Shown piece by piece: positions 16,478 through 25,685 of a stretch of DNA of 64,000 nucleotides. The notes under the pieces were generated by a model. That model ran no database searches, was not told the origin of the DNA, and was given only the letters and a program-made list of their open reading frames with translations. Source of the stretch: Streptomyces sp. TSRI0281 (GTDB taxonomy: Bacteria; Actinomycetota; Actinomycetes; Streptomycetales; Streptomycetaceae); assembly GCF_001905125.1 (NCBI RefSeq), contig NZ_LWLE01000036.1, positions 62,001-126,000 of the forward strand, in the 5' to 3' direction. Each line of letters starts with the position of its first letter. Position 1 is the first letter of the stretch. The position numbers and the translations under genes are program-made.

Positions 16478-18398
16478 GTGTTCCCCGCGCCTGCGGGGTT
16501 GGTCCGTACTGCAAGCACGGAAGCCCAGCGCCCCTCCGTGTTCCCCGCGCCTGCGGGGTTGGTCCCGGGCCGTCTACAGGGTGCTGCTGGACCGTCAGGT
16601 GTTCCCCGCGCCTGCGGGGTTGGTCCCCGCCCGCCGCTGAGTGAGGCCCCCCCCCGAAGAAGTGTTCCCCGCGCCTGCGGGGTTGGTCCCTCCCGCAGCT
16701 CCCGGTCGGTGTAGACGGCCTTGTGTTCCCCGCGCCTGCGGGGTTGGTCCCCGAAGGACGAGGACAGCATGAGCGACATCACGGTGTTCCCCGCGCCTGC
16801 GGGGTTGGTCCCGAAAGCCCAATCCTTGAATTCAGAACCCGTCGGTGTTCCCCGCGCCTGCGGGGTTGGTCCCTGACCCGGGAGGACAAGGTCGCCGCCG
16901 CCGTCGTGTTCCCCGCGCCTGCGGGGTTGGTCCCGCGGAGTCGTACATCATGCGGCCGTCGTCCTTGGTGTTCCCCGCGCCTGCGGGGTTGGTCCCTCCC
17001 GCTCGTCCATCTTCAGCCGACCTTGTGGGTGTTCCCCGCGCCTGCGGGGTTGGTCCGCATTGCGGATCTTGCCGTCCATGATGCGGTGGTGTTCCCCGCG
17101 CCTGCGGGGTTGGTCCCCGGCAGGCGAAGGCCAACGCTGCCGCGCAGGCGTGGTCCCCGCGCCTGCGGGGTTGGTCCCAGGTCGGCGAATCCGGCGTACT
17201 TCCCGGTGGCGTGGTCCCCGCGCCTGCGGGGTTGGTCCCGTCGCCTTCATCACCCTCCGGACTGTCCGGAAGTGGTCCCCGCGCCTGCGGGGTTGGTCCC
17301 CGGTCGCATCGGCGAGTACGCAGGAAGGAACCGTGGTCCCCGCGCCTGCGGGGTTGGTCCCGGGGGCGGCTCCGAGCCCTTCAAATGGATGGGGTGGTCC
17401 CCGCGCCTGCGGGGTTGGTCCCCGGACACGGATCCGGACGGGGCTCAGGCGCTGGTGTTCCCCGCGCCTGCGGGGTTGGTCCCCAGCGAGATGCAGGCGG
17501 GATCGAGGTCGTACTGTGTTCCCCGCGCCTGCGGGGTTGGTCCCAGCACCGAAGCCACCTCGTGGCTCTCGACCCGGTGTTCCCCGCGCCTGCGGGGTTG
17601 GTCCCAACCACACTACTGGCGACACCACCATCTATCTGTGTTCCCCGCGCCTGCGGGGTTGGTCCCTGCTCGCCCGCCATACCCAGAGCGGGCGTCTGGT
17701 GTTCCCCGCGCCTGCGGGGTTGGTCCCCTCGACCACACCACCTACCTCCTGACCGTCCAGTGGTCCCCGCGCCTGCGGGGTTGGTCCCCCATCGAGGTAG
17801 GGGAGTCCGTTGCCGGACCGGTGGTCCCCGCGCCTGCGGGGTTGGTCCCTGCCTGAGGTAGCGGTTGGTCTTGTCGCCGTTGTGGTCCCCGCGCCTGCGG
17901 GGTTGGTCCCTGGGCGGCGAACCCGCGCAACTCCCGGCCGACGTGGTCCCCGCGCCTGCGGGGTTGGTCCCTCAATTCGGGTGCGGTAAGCGGGCTTGGT
18001 CTCGTGGTCCCCGCGCCTGCGGGGTTGGTCCCGCCAAACCGGCTGCCCGTCACCCGGGCGAGTGGTGGTCCCCGCGCCTGCGGGGTTGGTCCCTGCTCTC
18101 CCTCCTCCAGGCGCTCGGAGGCGAGGTGGTCCCCGCGTGTGCGGGGTTGGTCCTCCGCCGTAAGTAACATGATCTTGCCCGGCTGTGTGGTCCCCGCGCA
18201 CGCGGGGTTGACCCCTGGTACGGGAACAGCTTTCCGGTGAACATCAGTTGGTCCCCGCAGAAGCGGGGGTGGTCCTCCCGACTCGCCCAGGCACTGGCTC
18301 CGGACCGGGTCGTCCCCGCGCACGCGGGGCTGGGCCCACCGCCGTAAAGCCGCTCTGAGTGTCCGGGGCGTGGTCCCCGTACACACGGGGTTGGCCCT
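16478..18398 (+). CRISPR. CRISPR array 2 (type I-E, 32 repeats, 31 spacers)
   Basis: Repeats of 29 nt and spacers mostly of 32 nt (a few are 31, 33 or 34). Two repeat variants occur in blocks. GTGTTCCCC-type repeats are at positions 1-11 and 17-21, and GTGGTCCCC-type repeats at 12-16 and from 22 on. Repeats 1 and 10 lack the final C. The right end decays: repeats at 18126, 18187, 18248, 18309 and 18370 have changed loops or ends, and an isolated repeat-like piece remains at 18480. New spacers therefore enter at the left, next to the leader. One spacer (16628-16661) contains a run of nine C residues. Confidence 0.98.
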
Positions 18399-18843
18399 CC
18401 AGCCGCCACCGCACCGCACGGTCGAGCGTCGCGAGCCTCGCGTACGCAGCGCCGCATCTTGTGCTCGCTCCCATCGGCCGTGGTCCCCGCCGGTACGGGC
18501 CGGCCGCTCCACGCCAGCCTCCCCCGTGTCCCCCGCGTCCCCCGCGTCCCGGAGATCGGGATCGTCGCGGCGCTCCGTGCCCACAGGGCCCGTCCCAGGC
18601 GGACGGAGCCCCCTCGGTGCCGGGCGATGAGGTACGACGTCAAGCGCCCACACCCCTCAGCACCACACCCCACCCATCAGCCCCACGAGTAGCAGGCAGC
18701 CGACCGAACAGGCTTCGCAACCAAGAAGCCACCGAGCATCCATTAACCAAAGATCTTGAGCATCAAACAGTCACCTTCGGTCAGTTCTCACCGATTTTCG
18801 AATAGCCCGCCTCACCCCGCACCACGCGCTATCGAATGGCCCC
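18399..18843. other. Decayed array end and cas operon promoter region
   Basis: It holds a lone repeat fragment (GTGGTCCCCGCCGGTACGGG at 18480), short CCCCCGCGTC direct repeats near 18525-18550 and an AT-richer stretch at 18725-18843 that must contain the cas promoter. No Shine-Dalgarno precedes the cas3 ATG. TATCGAAT at about 18830 would place a transcript start at or near the ATG (possible leaderless mRNA). Confidence 0.5.
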
Positions 18844-21800
18844 ATGTCCAGCGATCTTCCCGAATGTCCCACCGCGTACAACGAGTTGTCCGCCGCATCC
18901 CGTACCGCCTGGGGCAAGCACGATCGGAAGACCGAGGAGTGGCTGCCGTTGTGGCGGCACATGGCGGACAGTGCCGCCGTTGCCGGGAGGCTGTGGGACG
19001 CGTGGGTGCCCGCGAGCGTGAAGGCGCTCGTCGCGGACGTGTTTCCGCGCGGCGCCGCCGATGCCCGGCAGGTCGCCGTTTATCTGGCCTGTGTCCATGA
19101 CATCGGCAAGGCCACGCCCGCCTTCGCCTGCCAGGTGGACGGGCTCGCCGATCGGATGCGGCAGGCCGGGCTCGACATGCCGTATCAGAAGCAGTTCGGC
19201 GTGGACCGCAGGATGGCCCCGCACGGGCTGGCCGGGCAGTTGCTTCTCCAGGAGTGGCTGGCCGAGCGGTTCGGGTGGAGCGGGCGCGCTTCCGGGCAGT
19301 TCGCCGTCGTGGCGGGCGGGCATCACGGGACGCCGCCGGATCATCAGCAGATCCATGATCTCGGCCTTCATCCACGGCTGTTGCGCACCAGAGGTGACAG
19401 CGAGGACACCTGGCGCTCGGTGCAGTACGAGCTCATGGACGCGTGCGCGCGGCGGGCCGGGGTCACGGAGCGGCTCGCGGACTGGCAGTCCGTACGGCTT
19501 CCCCAGCCGGTACAGGTGGTGCTCACCGCCATCGTGATCGTCTCGGACTGGATCGCCAGCGCCTCCGAGCTGTTTCCGTACGATCCGTCCTCCTGGTCAC
19601 CGCTCGGGGAAGCGGGCGAGGCCCGGCGGCTCGAAGCCGCCTGGGCGGGGCTCGATCTGCCCGGACCGTGGGCGGCGGAACAACCGGCGGGCACAGCGGC
19701 CGAGTTGTTCCGGGAGAGGTTCGAGCTTCCGGACGGTGCCACGGTCAGGCCCGTACAGGAGGAAGCCGTACGTGTGGCCCGGCAGATGGCCCCCGCCGGG
19801 TTGCTGATCATCGAGGCGCCCATGGGCGAGGGCAAGACCGAGGCGGCCTTCGCGGCGGCGGAGATCCTGGCGGCCCGGTCCGGGGCCGGAGGCGTCCTCG
19901 TGGCGCTGCCGACGCGGGCGACCGGGGACGCAATGTTCCCCAGGCTGCTGAGCTGGCTGGCGCGGCTCCCGGCGGACGGGCCCCGGTCCGTGGTGCTCGC
20001 CCACGCCAAGTCCGCCCTCAACGAGGTCTGGTCCGGGATGACGAAGGCCGGTCACCGTACGATCGCGGCCGTCGAGCTGGACAGCCCGGACGACACCGTC
20101 TCCCGCGCCGGGGCGGCCGACCCGTCCCACCCCTCCGGACTGCACGCCCACCAGTGGCTGCGCGGCCGGAAGAAGGCGCTGCTCGCCTCGTTCGCCGTGG
20201 GCACCATCGACCAGGTCCTCTTCGCCGGGCTCAAGAGCCGGCATCTGGCGCTGCGGCACCTGGCCGTCGCGGGCAAGGTCGTCATCATCGACGAAGTGCA
20301 CGCCTACGACGCGTACATGAGCGCCTACCTCGACCGCGTACTGGAGTGGCTGGCGGCCTACCGGGTCCCCGTCGTCATGCTCTCCGCCACGCTTCCGGCC
20401 AAGCGGCGCAGGGAGCTGGCCGCCGCGTACGCCGGTGAGGAGACGGGCGCACTCGCCGACGCCCTGAACCTGCCCGACGACGCCTACCCCCTGATCACGG
20501 CCACCGCGCCCGGAGGAGACGTACTCACCGCGCGGCCCGAACCCGCCTCGGGCCGCCGTACCGAGGTGGCGCTCGAACGGCTCGATGACGATCCCTCGCG
20601 GTTGGTACGGCGGCTGGCCGACGAACTCCGGGACGGCGGGTGCGCCCTGGTCGTACGCAACACCGTCGACCGAGTGCTGGAGGCGGCCGAGCACCTGCGG
20701 GATCACTTCGGCGCGGACGCCGTGACCGTGGCCCACTCGCGGTTCCTGGCGGCCGACCGGGCGCGTAAGGACACCGACCTGCGCGAACGGTTCGGCCCCG
20801 GCGGCGACCGGCCCGCCGGGCCGCACATCGTCGTGGCCAGCCAGGTGGTCGAACAGTCGCTGGACATCGACTTCGACCTCCTGGTCACCGATCTGGCACC
20901 CGTGGACCTGATGCTCCAGCGCATGGGGCGGCTGCACCGCCATCCGCGTACGCGCCCGCCCCGGCTCGTACAGGCCCGTTGCCTGGTGACCGGCGTGGCG
21001 GACTGGAGCGCCGACCCGCCGGAGCCCGTGCGCGGTTCGCTCGCCGTCTACCAGGGGCCGCACACCCTGCTCCGGGCGCTGGCCGTGCTCGGGCCGCATC
21101 TCGACGGCGCCCCGGTGGTGCTGCCCGACCACATCAGCCCGCTGGTCCAGGCCGCCTACGACGAACGGCCCGTCGGCCCGGACCGGTGGGGGCCCGCACT
21201 GGCCGACGCCCGGCGTGCGTACGAGACCCGGCTCGCCGACAAGAGGGAGCGCGCCGACGTGTTCCGGCTCGGGCCGGTACGGAGAGCAGGGCGGCCCGTC
21301 TTCGGCTGGCTGGACGCCAACGCCGGTGACGCCGACGACAGTCGTAGCGGTCGGGCCCAGGTGCGCGACAGCGAGGAGACCCTGGAAGTACTGGTCGTCC
21401 AGCGGCACAAGGACGGCGGGCTCACCACCGTGGGCTGGCTCGACGCAGGACGCGGCGGGCTGGCCCTCCCGGAACACGCGCCTCCCACCCGGCAGGCCGC
21501 CGAGGCGGTGGCCGCGAGCGCGCTGACGCTCCCCCGGCCGCTCACCCATCCGGGTGCAATCGACAGGACCATCGCGGAGCTTGAGCGGTGGGTCGTACCG
21601 GCCTGGCAGGTGAAGGAATGCCCCTGGCTGGCGGGCGAACTGCTGCTCGTCCTCGACGAGGAGTGCCGGACCCGCCTGGCAGGCTTCGAACTCCACTACA
21701 GCCCGGCCGACGGACTTCGCACCGCCCCCGTCGGCGCGCCCCACGCAAAGAGGCCCGGCCCTATGGCGCCCTCCTTCGATCTCGTCTCCCGGCCCTGGCT

Positions 21801-23448
21801 GCCCGTCCAGCGCGAGGACGGAACCACCGCCGAACTGTCACTCCTGGACGTCTTCGCCCAGGCGGACCGGGTGCGGCGGCTGGTGGGCGATCTCCCCACC
21901 CAGGAACTGGCCCTGCTGCGGCTGCTGTTGGCGATCCTGTACGACGCGCTGGACGAGGCGCGGGGCGGATCGACCGGTGCCCCGGCCGAGTTGGAGGACT
22001 GGGAGGAGCTGAGAGCGGCGAAGGACTCCTTCGTCGTCGTCGCCGGATACCTCGACCGGAACCGGGACCGCTTCGACCTGCTCCACGCCGAGCGCCCGTT
22101 CTTCCAGGTCGCCGGATTGCGCACGGCGAAGAACGAGGTCGCCTCGCTGAACCGGATCGTGGCCGACGTACCGAACGGAGAGGCGTTCTTCTCGATGCGC
22201 CGGCCGGGCGTGGACCGGCTGGGCCTCGCCGAAGCGGCTCGCTGGCTGGTCCACACGCACGCGTACGACTCGTCCGGGATCAAGTCCGGGATGGAGGGCG
22301 ACGCCCGGGTCAAGGGCGGGAAGGTCTACCCGCAGGGCGTGGGATGGGCGGGCGGACTCGGCGGCGTCTTCGCGGAAGGCGCCACGCTGCGCGAGACGCT
22401 CCTGCTGAACCTGATTCCGACGGACGAGGGCATCCTGACGTCGGACCGGAAGGCTGATCTGCCCGTCTGGCGCCGCGAGACGCCGCCCGGCGCGGGTGTG
22501 CTGGAGGCCGACCCGTCCGTACCCCGGCCCGCGGGCCCCCGTGACCTCTACACCTGGCAGTCCCGGCGACTGCTCCTCCACACCGAGGGCGGCGACGTCA
22601 CGGGAGTCGTCCTCGGCTACGGCGACCCGCTCGCCCCCGCCAACCGGTGGAAGGCGGAGCCCATGACGGGCTGGCGGCGCAGCCAGGCGCAGGAGAAGAA
22701 GCTGGGCCGCCCACTGATCTACCTGCCGCGCCAGCACGATCCGAACCGGGCCGCCTGGCGCGGTCTGGCGAGCCTGCTGTACGCGCAGAAGTCGGACAGC
22801 GATACGACGGGCAGGGGGACCGACCAGAGCCTGCCCTCCGGGGTGGTGAAGTGGCTGTCCCTGCTGACCAGTGAGGACGTCCTGCCGAAGCGGTCGCTGA
22901 TCCGTACGCGGCTCATCGGCGCGGTGTACGGGACCCAGCAGTCCGTGGTGGACGAGGTGGTCGACGACGGCGTCACCCTGCCGGTCGTGCTGCTCCACCA
23001 GGACCGCCCGCTGTACGGCGCGGCCGCGGTCGCCGCGGTGGCGGACGCCGAGCGAGCCGTGGCGGCTCTGGGGCACCTGGCCGGGAATCTGGCGCGTGCG
23101 GCCGGTTCGGAGCCGGGGCCGCCCACGGACACGGCCCGCGATCTGGGGTTCGGGGCGCTGGACGGACCGTACCGGGGATGGCTGGCGGGCCTCGGCGAGG
23201 CCGAGGATCCGGATGCGGCGCGTGCCGCGTGGCAGGCCACCGCCCGCCGCGTCGTTCTGGACCTCGGCCGTCAACTGCTCGACTCGGCGGGGCGGGCCGC
23301 GGCGGAGGGCCGGGTGATCGAGCTGCCCCAGGTCGGGAAGCGCTGGGTCGACAGCTCGCGGGCGGACCTGTGGTTCCGGACCCGGATCAACAAGGTGCTG
23401 CCGAAGCCACCACCGGACTCACCGGACTCACCCGCGCCCCAGGCCTGA
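18844..23448 (+). CDS. cas3-cas8e: Cas3-Cas8e (Cse1) fusion: nuclease-helicase plus Cascade large subunit
   Basis: A single 1534-residue frame. Residues 1 to about 960 are Cas3. The HD nuclease has HM at the start of the first helix region and VHDIGK with H85-D86. The SF2 helicase has APMGEGKTE near 325, IIDEVHAYD near 482, VMLSATLP, and VVASQVVEQSLDIDFD with QRMGRLHRH. Residues from about 974 (ATG 21763) to the end are Cse1/Cas8e, starting MAPSFDLVSRPWLPVQ, the usual N-terminus of stand-alone Cse1. Fusing the helicase-nuclease to the PAM-recognition subunit tethers Cas3 to Cascade. Natural fusions of this kind are known in a few actinomycetes. AAAGAGG lies 9 bases before ATG 21763, so a separate Cse1 could also be made by internal initiation. 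First gene of the cas operon. Confidence 0.95.
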   Translation: MSSDLPECPTAYNELSAASRTAWGKHDRKTEEWLPLWRHMADSAAVAGRLWDAWVPASVKALVADVFPRGAADARQVAVYLACVHDIGKATPAFACQVDGLADRMRQAGLDMPYQKQFGVDRRMAPHGLAGQLLLQEWLAERFGWSGRASGQFAVVAGGHHGTPPDHQQIHDLGLHPRLLRTRGDSEDTWRSVQYELMDACARRAGVTERLADWQSVRLPQPVQVVLTAIVIVSDWIASASELFPYDPSSWSPLGEAGEARRLEAAWAGLDLPGPWAAEQPAGTAAELFRERFELPDGATVRPVQEEAVRVARQMAPAGLLIIEAPMGEGKTEAAFAAAEILAARSGAGGVLVALPTRATGDAMFPRLLSWLARLPADGPRSVVLAHAKSALNEVWSGMTKAGHRTIAAVELDSPDDTVSRAGAADPSHPSGLHAHQWLRGRKKALLASFAVGTIDQVLFAGLKSRHLALRHLAVAGKVVIIDEVHAYDAYMSAYLDRVLEWLAAYRVPVVMLSATLPAKRRRELAAAYAGEETGALADALNLPDDAYPLITATAPGGDVLTARPEPASGRRTEVALERLDDDPSRLVRRLADELRDGGCALVVRNTVDRVLEAAEHLRDHFGADAVTVAHSRFLAADRARKDTDLRERFGPGGDRPAGPHIVVASQVVEQSLDIDFDLLVTDLAPVDLMLQRMGRLHRHPRTRPPRLVQARCLVTGVADWSADPPEPVRGSLAVYQGPHTLLRALAVLGPHLDGAPVVLPDHISPLVQAAYDERPVGPDRWGPALADARRAYETRLADKRERADVFRLGPVRRAGRPVFGWLDANAGDADDSRSGRAQVRDSEETLEVLVVQRHKDGGLTTVGWLDAGRGGLALPEHAPPTRQAAEAVAASALTLPRPLTHPGAIDRTIAELERWVVPAWQVKECPWLAGELLLVLDEECRTRLAGFELHYSPADGLRTAPVGAPHAKRPGPMAPSFDLVSRPWLPVQREDGTTAELSLLDVFAQADRVRRLVGDLPTQELALLRLLLAILYDALDEARGGSTGAPAELEDWEELRAAKDSFVVVAGYLDRNRDRFDLLHAERPFFQVAGLRTAKNEVASLNRIVADVPNGEAFFSMRRPGVDRLGLAEAARWLVHTHAYDSSGIKSGMEGDARVKGGKVYPQGVGWAGGLGGVFAEGATLRETLLLNLIPTDEGILTSDRKADLPVWRRETPPGAGVLEADPSVPRPAGPRDLYTWQSRRLLLHTEGGDVTGVVLGYGDPLAPANRWKAEPMTGWRRSQAQEKKLGRPLIYLPRQHDPNRAAWRGLASLLYAQKSDSDTTGRGTDQSLPSGVVKWLSLLTSEDVLPKRSLIRTRLIGAVYGTQQSVVDEVVDDGVTLPVVLLHQDRPLYGAAAVAAVADAERAVAALGHLAGNLARAAGSEPGPPTDTARDLGFGALDGPYRGWLAGLGEAEDPDAARAAWQATARRVVLDLGRQLLDSAGRAAAEGRVIELPQVGKRWVDSSRADLWFRTRINKVLPKPPPDSPDSPAPQA

Positions 23449-23509
23449 TCCAGACGAGAGGCCCTGGCCCGGCCTCCCAGCCCGACGAAGCCCCCTTGGA
23501 CGGAACGGT

Positions 23510-24307
23510 ATGACCACGACGACGACCGGCGCAGCCATCGACGGCCCCGCCCCCACAAGCGGCGGCCGGGCCGAACCGCCGACGGTGCACGCCCTGGTCA
23601 TGCGGGCGACAGACACCTACATCGCGCGAGTTCAGCCTCTGTACCTCAAGGACAACCCGGCGGCCGTGGCGGAGCTGGCCCGGCTGCGGCGCGGGGCGGG
23701 CAAGCGGGCGCACCAGGTCCAGGACCTCTGGGGCATCGGCAGCTTGGAGGAGCTGGCCGGTCTGCTGGCCGACCGGCAGGCCAACCAGCAGGCCAACCAG
23801 CAGGACTTCCCCCGCCGCGCGGACGCCGAGCACGCGGTGTTCCTCGCCTCGACCCTGTGGGCGCTGCATCAGCAGTCGGGCCGCGAACACGGCATGCACG
23901 TCAAGAAGCGGTCCCTGGGCGGGGCGGTCCGCGCGTTGATCCGGCTGAAGACGGAGTCGAGGGGCGACTCGGGCGCCGAGGAGGAGGGCTCGCCCCTGCG
24001 CACACGCCTGGTCCGGGTCGGCACCGCCGAGTCGATCGAGTCCGTCGCCGTACGGCTCAGGGAGATCGTGCTGCTCCTGCGCACCGCCCAGGTTCCGCTC
24101 GACTACGGACTTCTGGCAGGCCAGCTCCACCGGTGGCAGTACCGGCCCGATCGGGCGGCCGTGCAGCGCGAATGGGGACGCGAGTTCCATCTGGCCGCCC
24201 CTCCCCGCACCAAGCGCGGCAAGGGCGGTGCCACGGACGATGGCGACGCGATCGACCCGTCGCTGAGCTCGTCCGAGGAGTACGGCGGCTACGCCGCAGG
24301 GGAGTGA
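23510..24307 (+). CDS. casB: Type I-E Cascade small subunit Cse2/CasB
   Basis: A 265-residue, mostly helical protein. The core LARLRRGAGKRAHQVQDLWG, EHAVFLASTLWALHQQS, GGAVRALIRL, and VPLDYGLLAGQLHRWQ match Cse2, which binds along the crRNA backbone and stabilises the displaced strand as a dimer in Cascade. The N-terminal 20 residues (MTTTTTGAAIDGPAPT) and the C-terminal acidic tail are extra relative to E. coli Cse2 (about 160 aa). A short QANQQANQQ repeat sits near residue 90. It lies 61 bp after the fusion gene, in the order expected for subtype I-E. Confidence 0.93.
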   Translation: MTTTTTGAAIDGPAPTSGGRAEPPTVHALVMRATDTYIARVQPLYLKDNPAAVAELARLRRGAGKRAHQVQDLWGIGSLEELAGLLADRQANQQANQQDFPRRADAEHAVFLASTLWALHQQSGREHGMHVKKRSLGGAVRALIRLKTESRGDSGAEEEGSPLRTRLVRVGTAESIESVAVRLREIVLLLRTAQVPLDYGLLAGQLHRWQYRPDRAAVQREWGREFHLAAPPRTKRGKGGATDDGDAIDPSLSSSEEYGGYAAGE

Positions 24308-24440
24308 CGTGACCTCGCGTCGCGTCGCGTCAGCCGGATAACACCGCCGCGCCCTGCCAGGTCTGCCGACCTCGCCCCGGCCATTCCCCGGCCTTGCCCC
24401 GCCATCCGGAACACCTTCTACGAAGAGGAATTGAGTACGC

Positions 24441-25685
24441 GTGACCAGGACGATTCTCGACATCCACATCCTTCAGACCGTCCCGCCGAGCAATCTGAAC
24501 CGTGACGACACGGGGACGCCGAAGTCGGCGACGTACGGAGGCGTGCGACGCTCCAGGGTGTCCAGCCAGGCGTGGAAGCGGGCCACCCGCAAGGCGTTCA
24601 CCGAGCTGCTCGACTCCTCCGAACTCGGCGTCCGGACGAAGAAGGTCGTGGAAGTCCTGGCCGGCCGCATCCTGGTCCTCGACCCGTCGCTGACGCGTGC
24701 CGCCGCACAGGACCTGGCCATGGAGACGATCTCCACGGCGACCGGTTCGAAGCCCGTCGTGCCCAATCGCAAGAGCAAGAAGGACGTGGACGACCCCGCC
24801 GCCGAGTCCACCTATCTGATGTTCCTGAGCGACCGGCAGTTCGACGCTCTCGCCGCGATCACGGTCGAGGGTGGCGAGGGCGGTGACGTCAAGGCGCTCA
24901 AGGAATTCCTCTCGGTCAAGGAGAACAAGGCGCGGGCCAAGCAGCTCGCCCGTACCGAACACTCCGTGGACATCGCACTGTTCGGCCGGATGGTCGCGGA
25001 CTCGACCGATCTGAACGTGGACGCCGCGGCCCAGGTCGCGCATGCGTTGAGCGTGCACGCGGTGGAGGTCGAGTCGGACTACTACACCGCGGTGGACGAC
25101 AAGAACACCGATGCCGAGACCGGCGCCGGAATGATCGGGTCCATCGACTTCAACTCGGCGACCCTCTACCGGTACGCGGCGGTCGACGTCGACCGGCTCC
25201 AGGAGAATCTGGGTGCCGGTCACGACGCGGCCCGGCCGGTGGAGCCCACCCGGCGGGCGGTCACGGCGTTCCTCGAAGGCTTCATCACCTCCCTCCCGAC
25301 CGGGAAGATCAACACCTTCGCCAACCAGACCCTGCCGACCGCGGTGATCGTCAAGGTCCGCTCCCGGCGGCCGGTCAGTTACGTCGCGGCCTTCGAGAAG
25401 CCCGTCATCATGGGCGAGGCCGGCGGCTTCCTTCAGGAAAGCTGCGAACGGCTCGCCACCTTCGTACCGACGCTGGAGAGCAGTTACGGGCTGGCCGACA
25501 GCGGGCAGGGCTGGGTGCTCCGGGTGGGTGAGGAGACCGGCGCGCTGGCAACGCTCGGGGCCGAGGTGAATCTGTCCGAGCTGCTGACGGCTGTGGGCGA
25601 CGCCGTGGAGGCCAGGCTGACACCGGTACTCCCGGCCGCCAGGCAGGGCGGATCCCCGGCCCTCGCGTCGGAGTCCGGGGCATGA
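24441..25685 (+). CDS. casC: Type I-E Cascade backbone Cas7e/CasC
   Basis: A 414-residue Cas7 family protein starting at GTG (TRTILDIHILQTVPPSNLNR), the typical Cas7e opening. It contains VRRSRVSSQAWKRATRK near residues 34-50 and GKINTFANQTLPTAVIVKVR near 287. Six copies would line the crRNA in Cascade. The gap of 133 bp before it is the largest in the operon and contains GCGTC repeats. GAGGAA lies about 11 bases before the GTG. The stop overlaps the cas5e start. Confidence 0.95.
   Translation: MTRTILDIHILQTVPPSNLNRDDTGTPKSATYGGVRRSRVSSQAWKRATRKAFTELLDSSELGVRTKKVVEVLAGRILVLDPSLTRAAAQDLAMETISTATGSKPVVPNRKSKKDVDDPAAESTYLMFLSDRQFDALAAITVEGGEGGDVKALKEFLSVKENKARAKQLARTEHSVDIALFGRMVADSTDLNVDAAAQVAHALSVHAVEVESDYYTAVDDKNTDAETGAGMIGSIDFNSATLYRYAAVDVDRLQENLGAGHDAARPVEPTRRAVTAFLEGFITSLPTGKINTFANQTLPTAVIVKVRSRRPVSYVAAFEKPVIMGEAGGFLQESCERLATFVPTLESSYGLADSGQGWVLRVGEETGALATLGAEVNLSELLTAVGDAVEARLTPVLPAARQGGSPALASESGA

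Noticed and set aside
13199..18240. Long open frames over arrays 1 and 2 encoding PRACGVGP-type repeats (for example 16723-17856 and 17742-18653)
   Set aside because: They are translations of 29-nt CRISPR repeats and spacers; open frames arise because the repeats lack stops.
19597..21744. 715-aa minus-strand frame opposite cas3
   Set aside because: Mirror frame of cas3 with no motif and no ribosome site.
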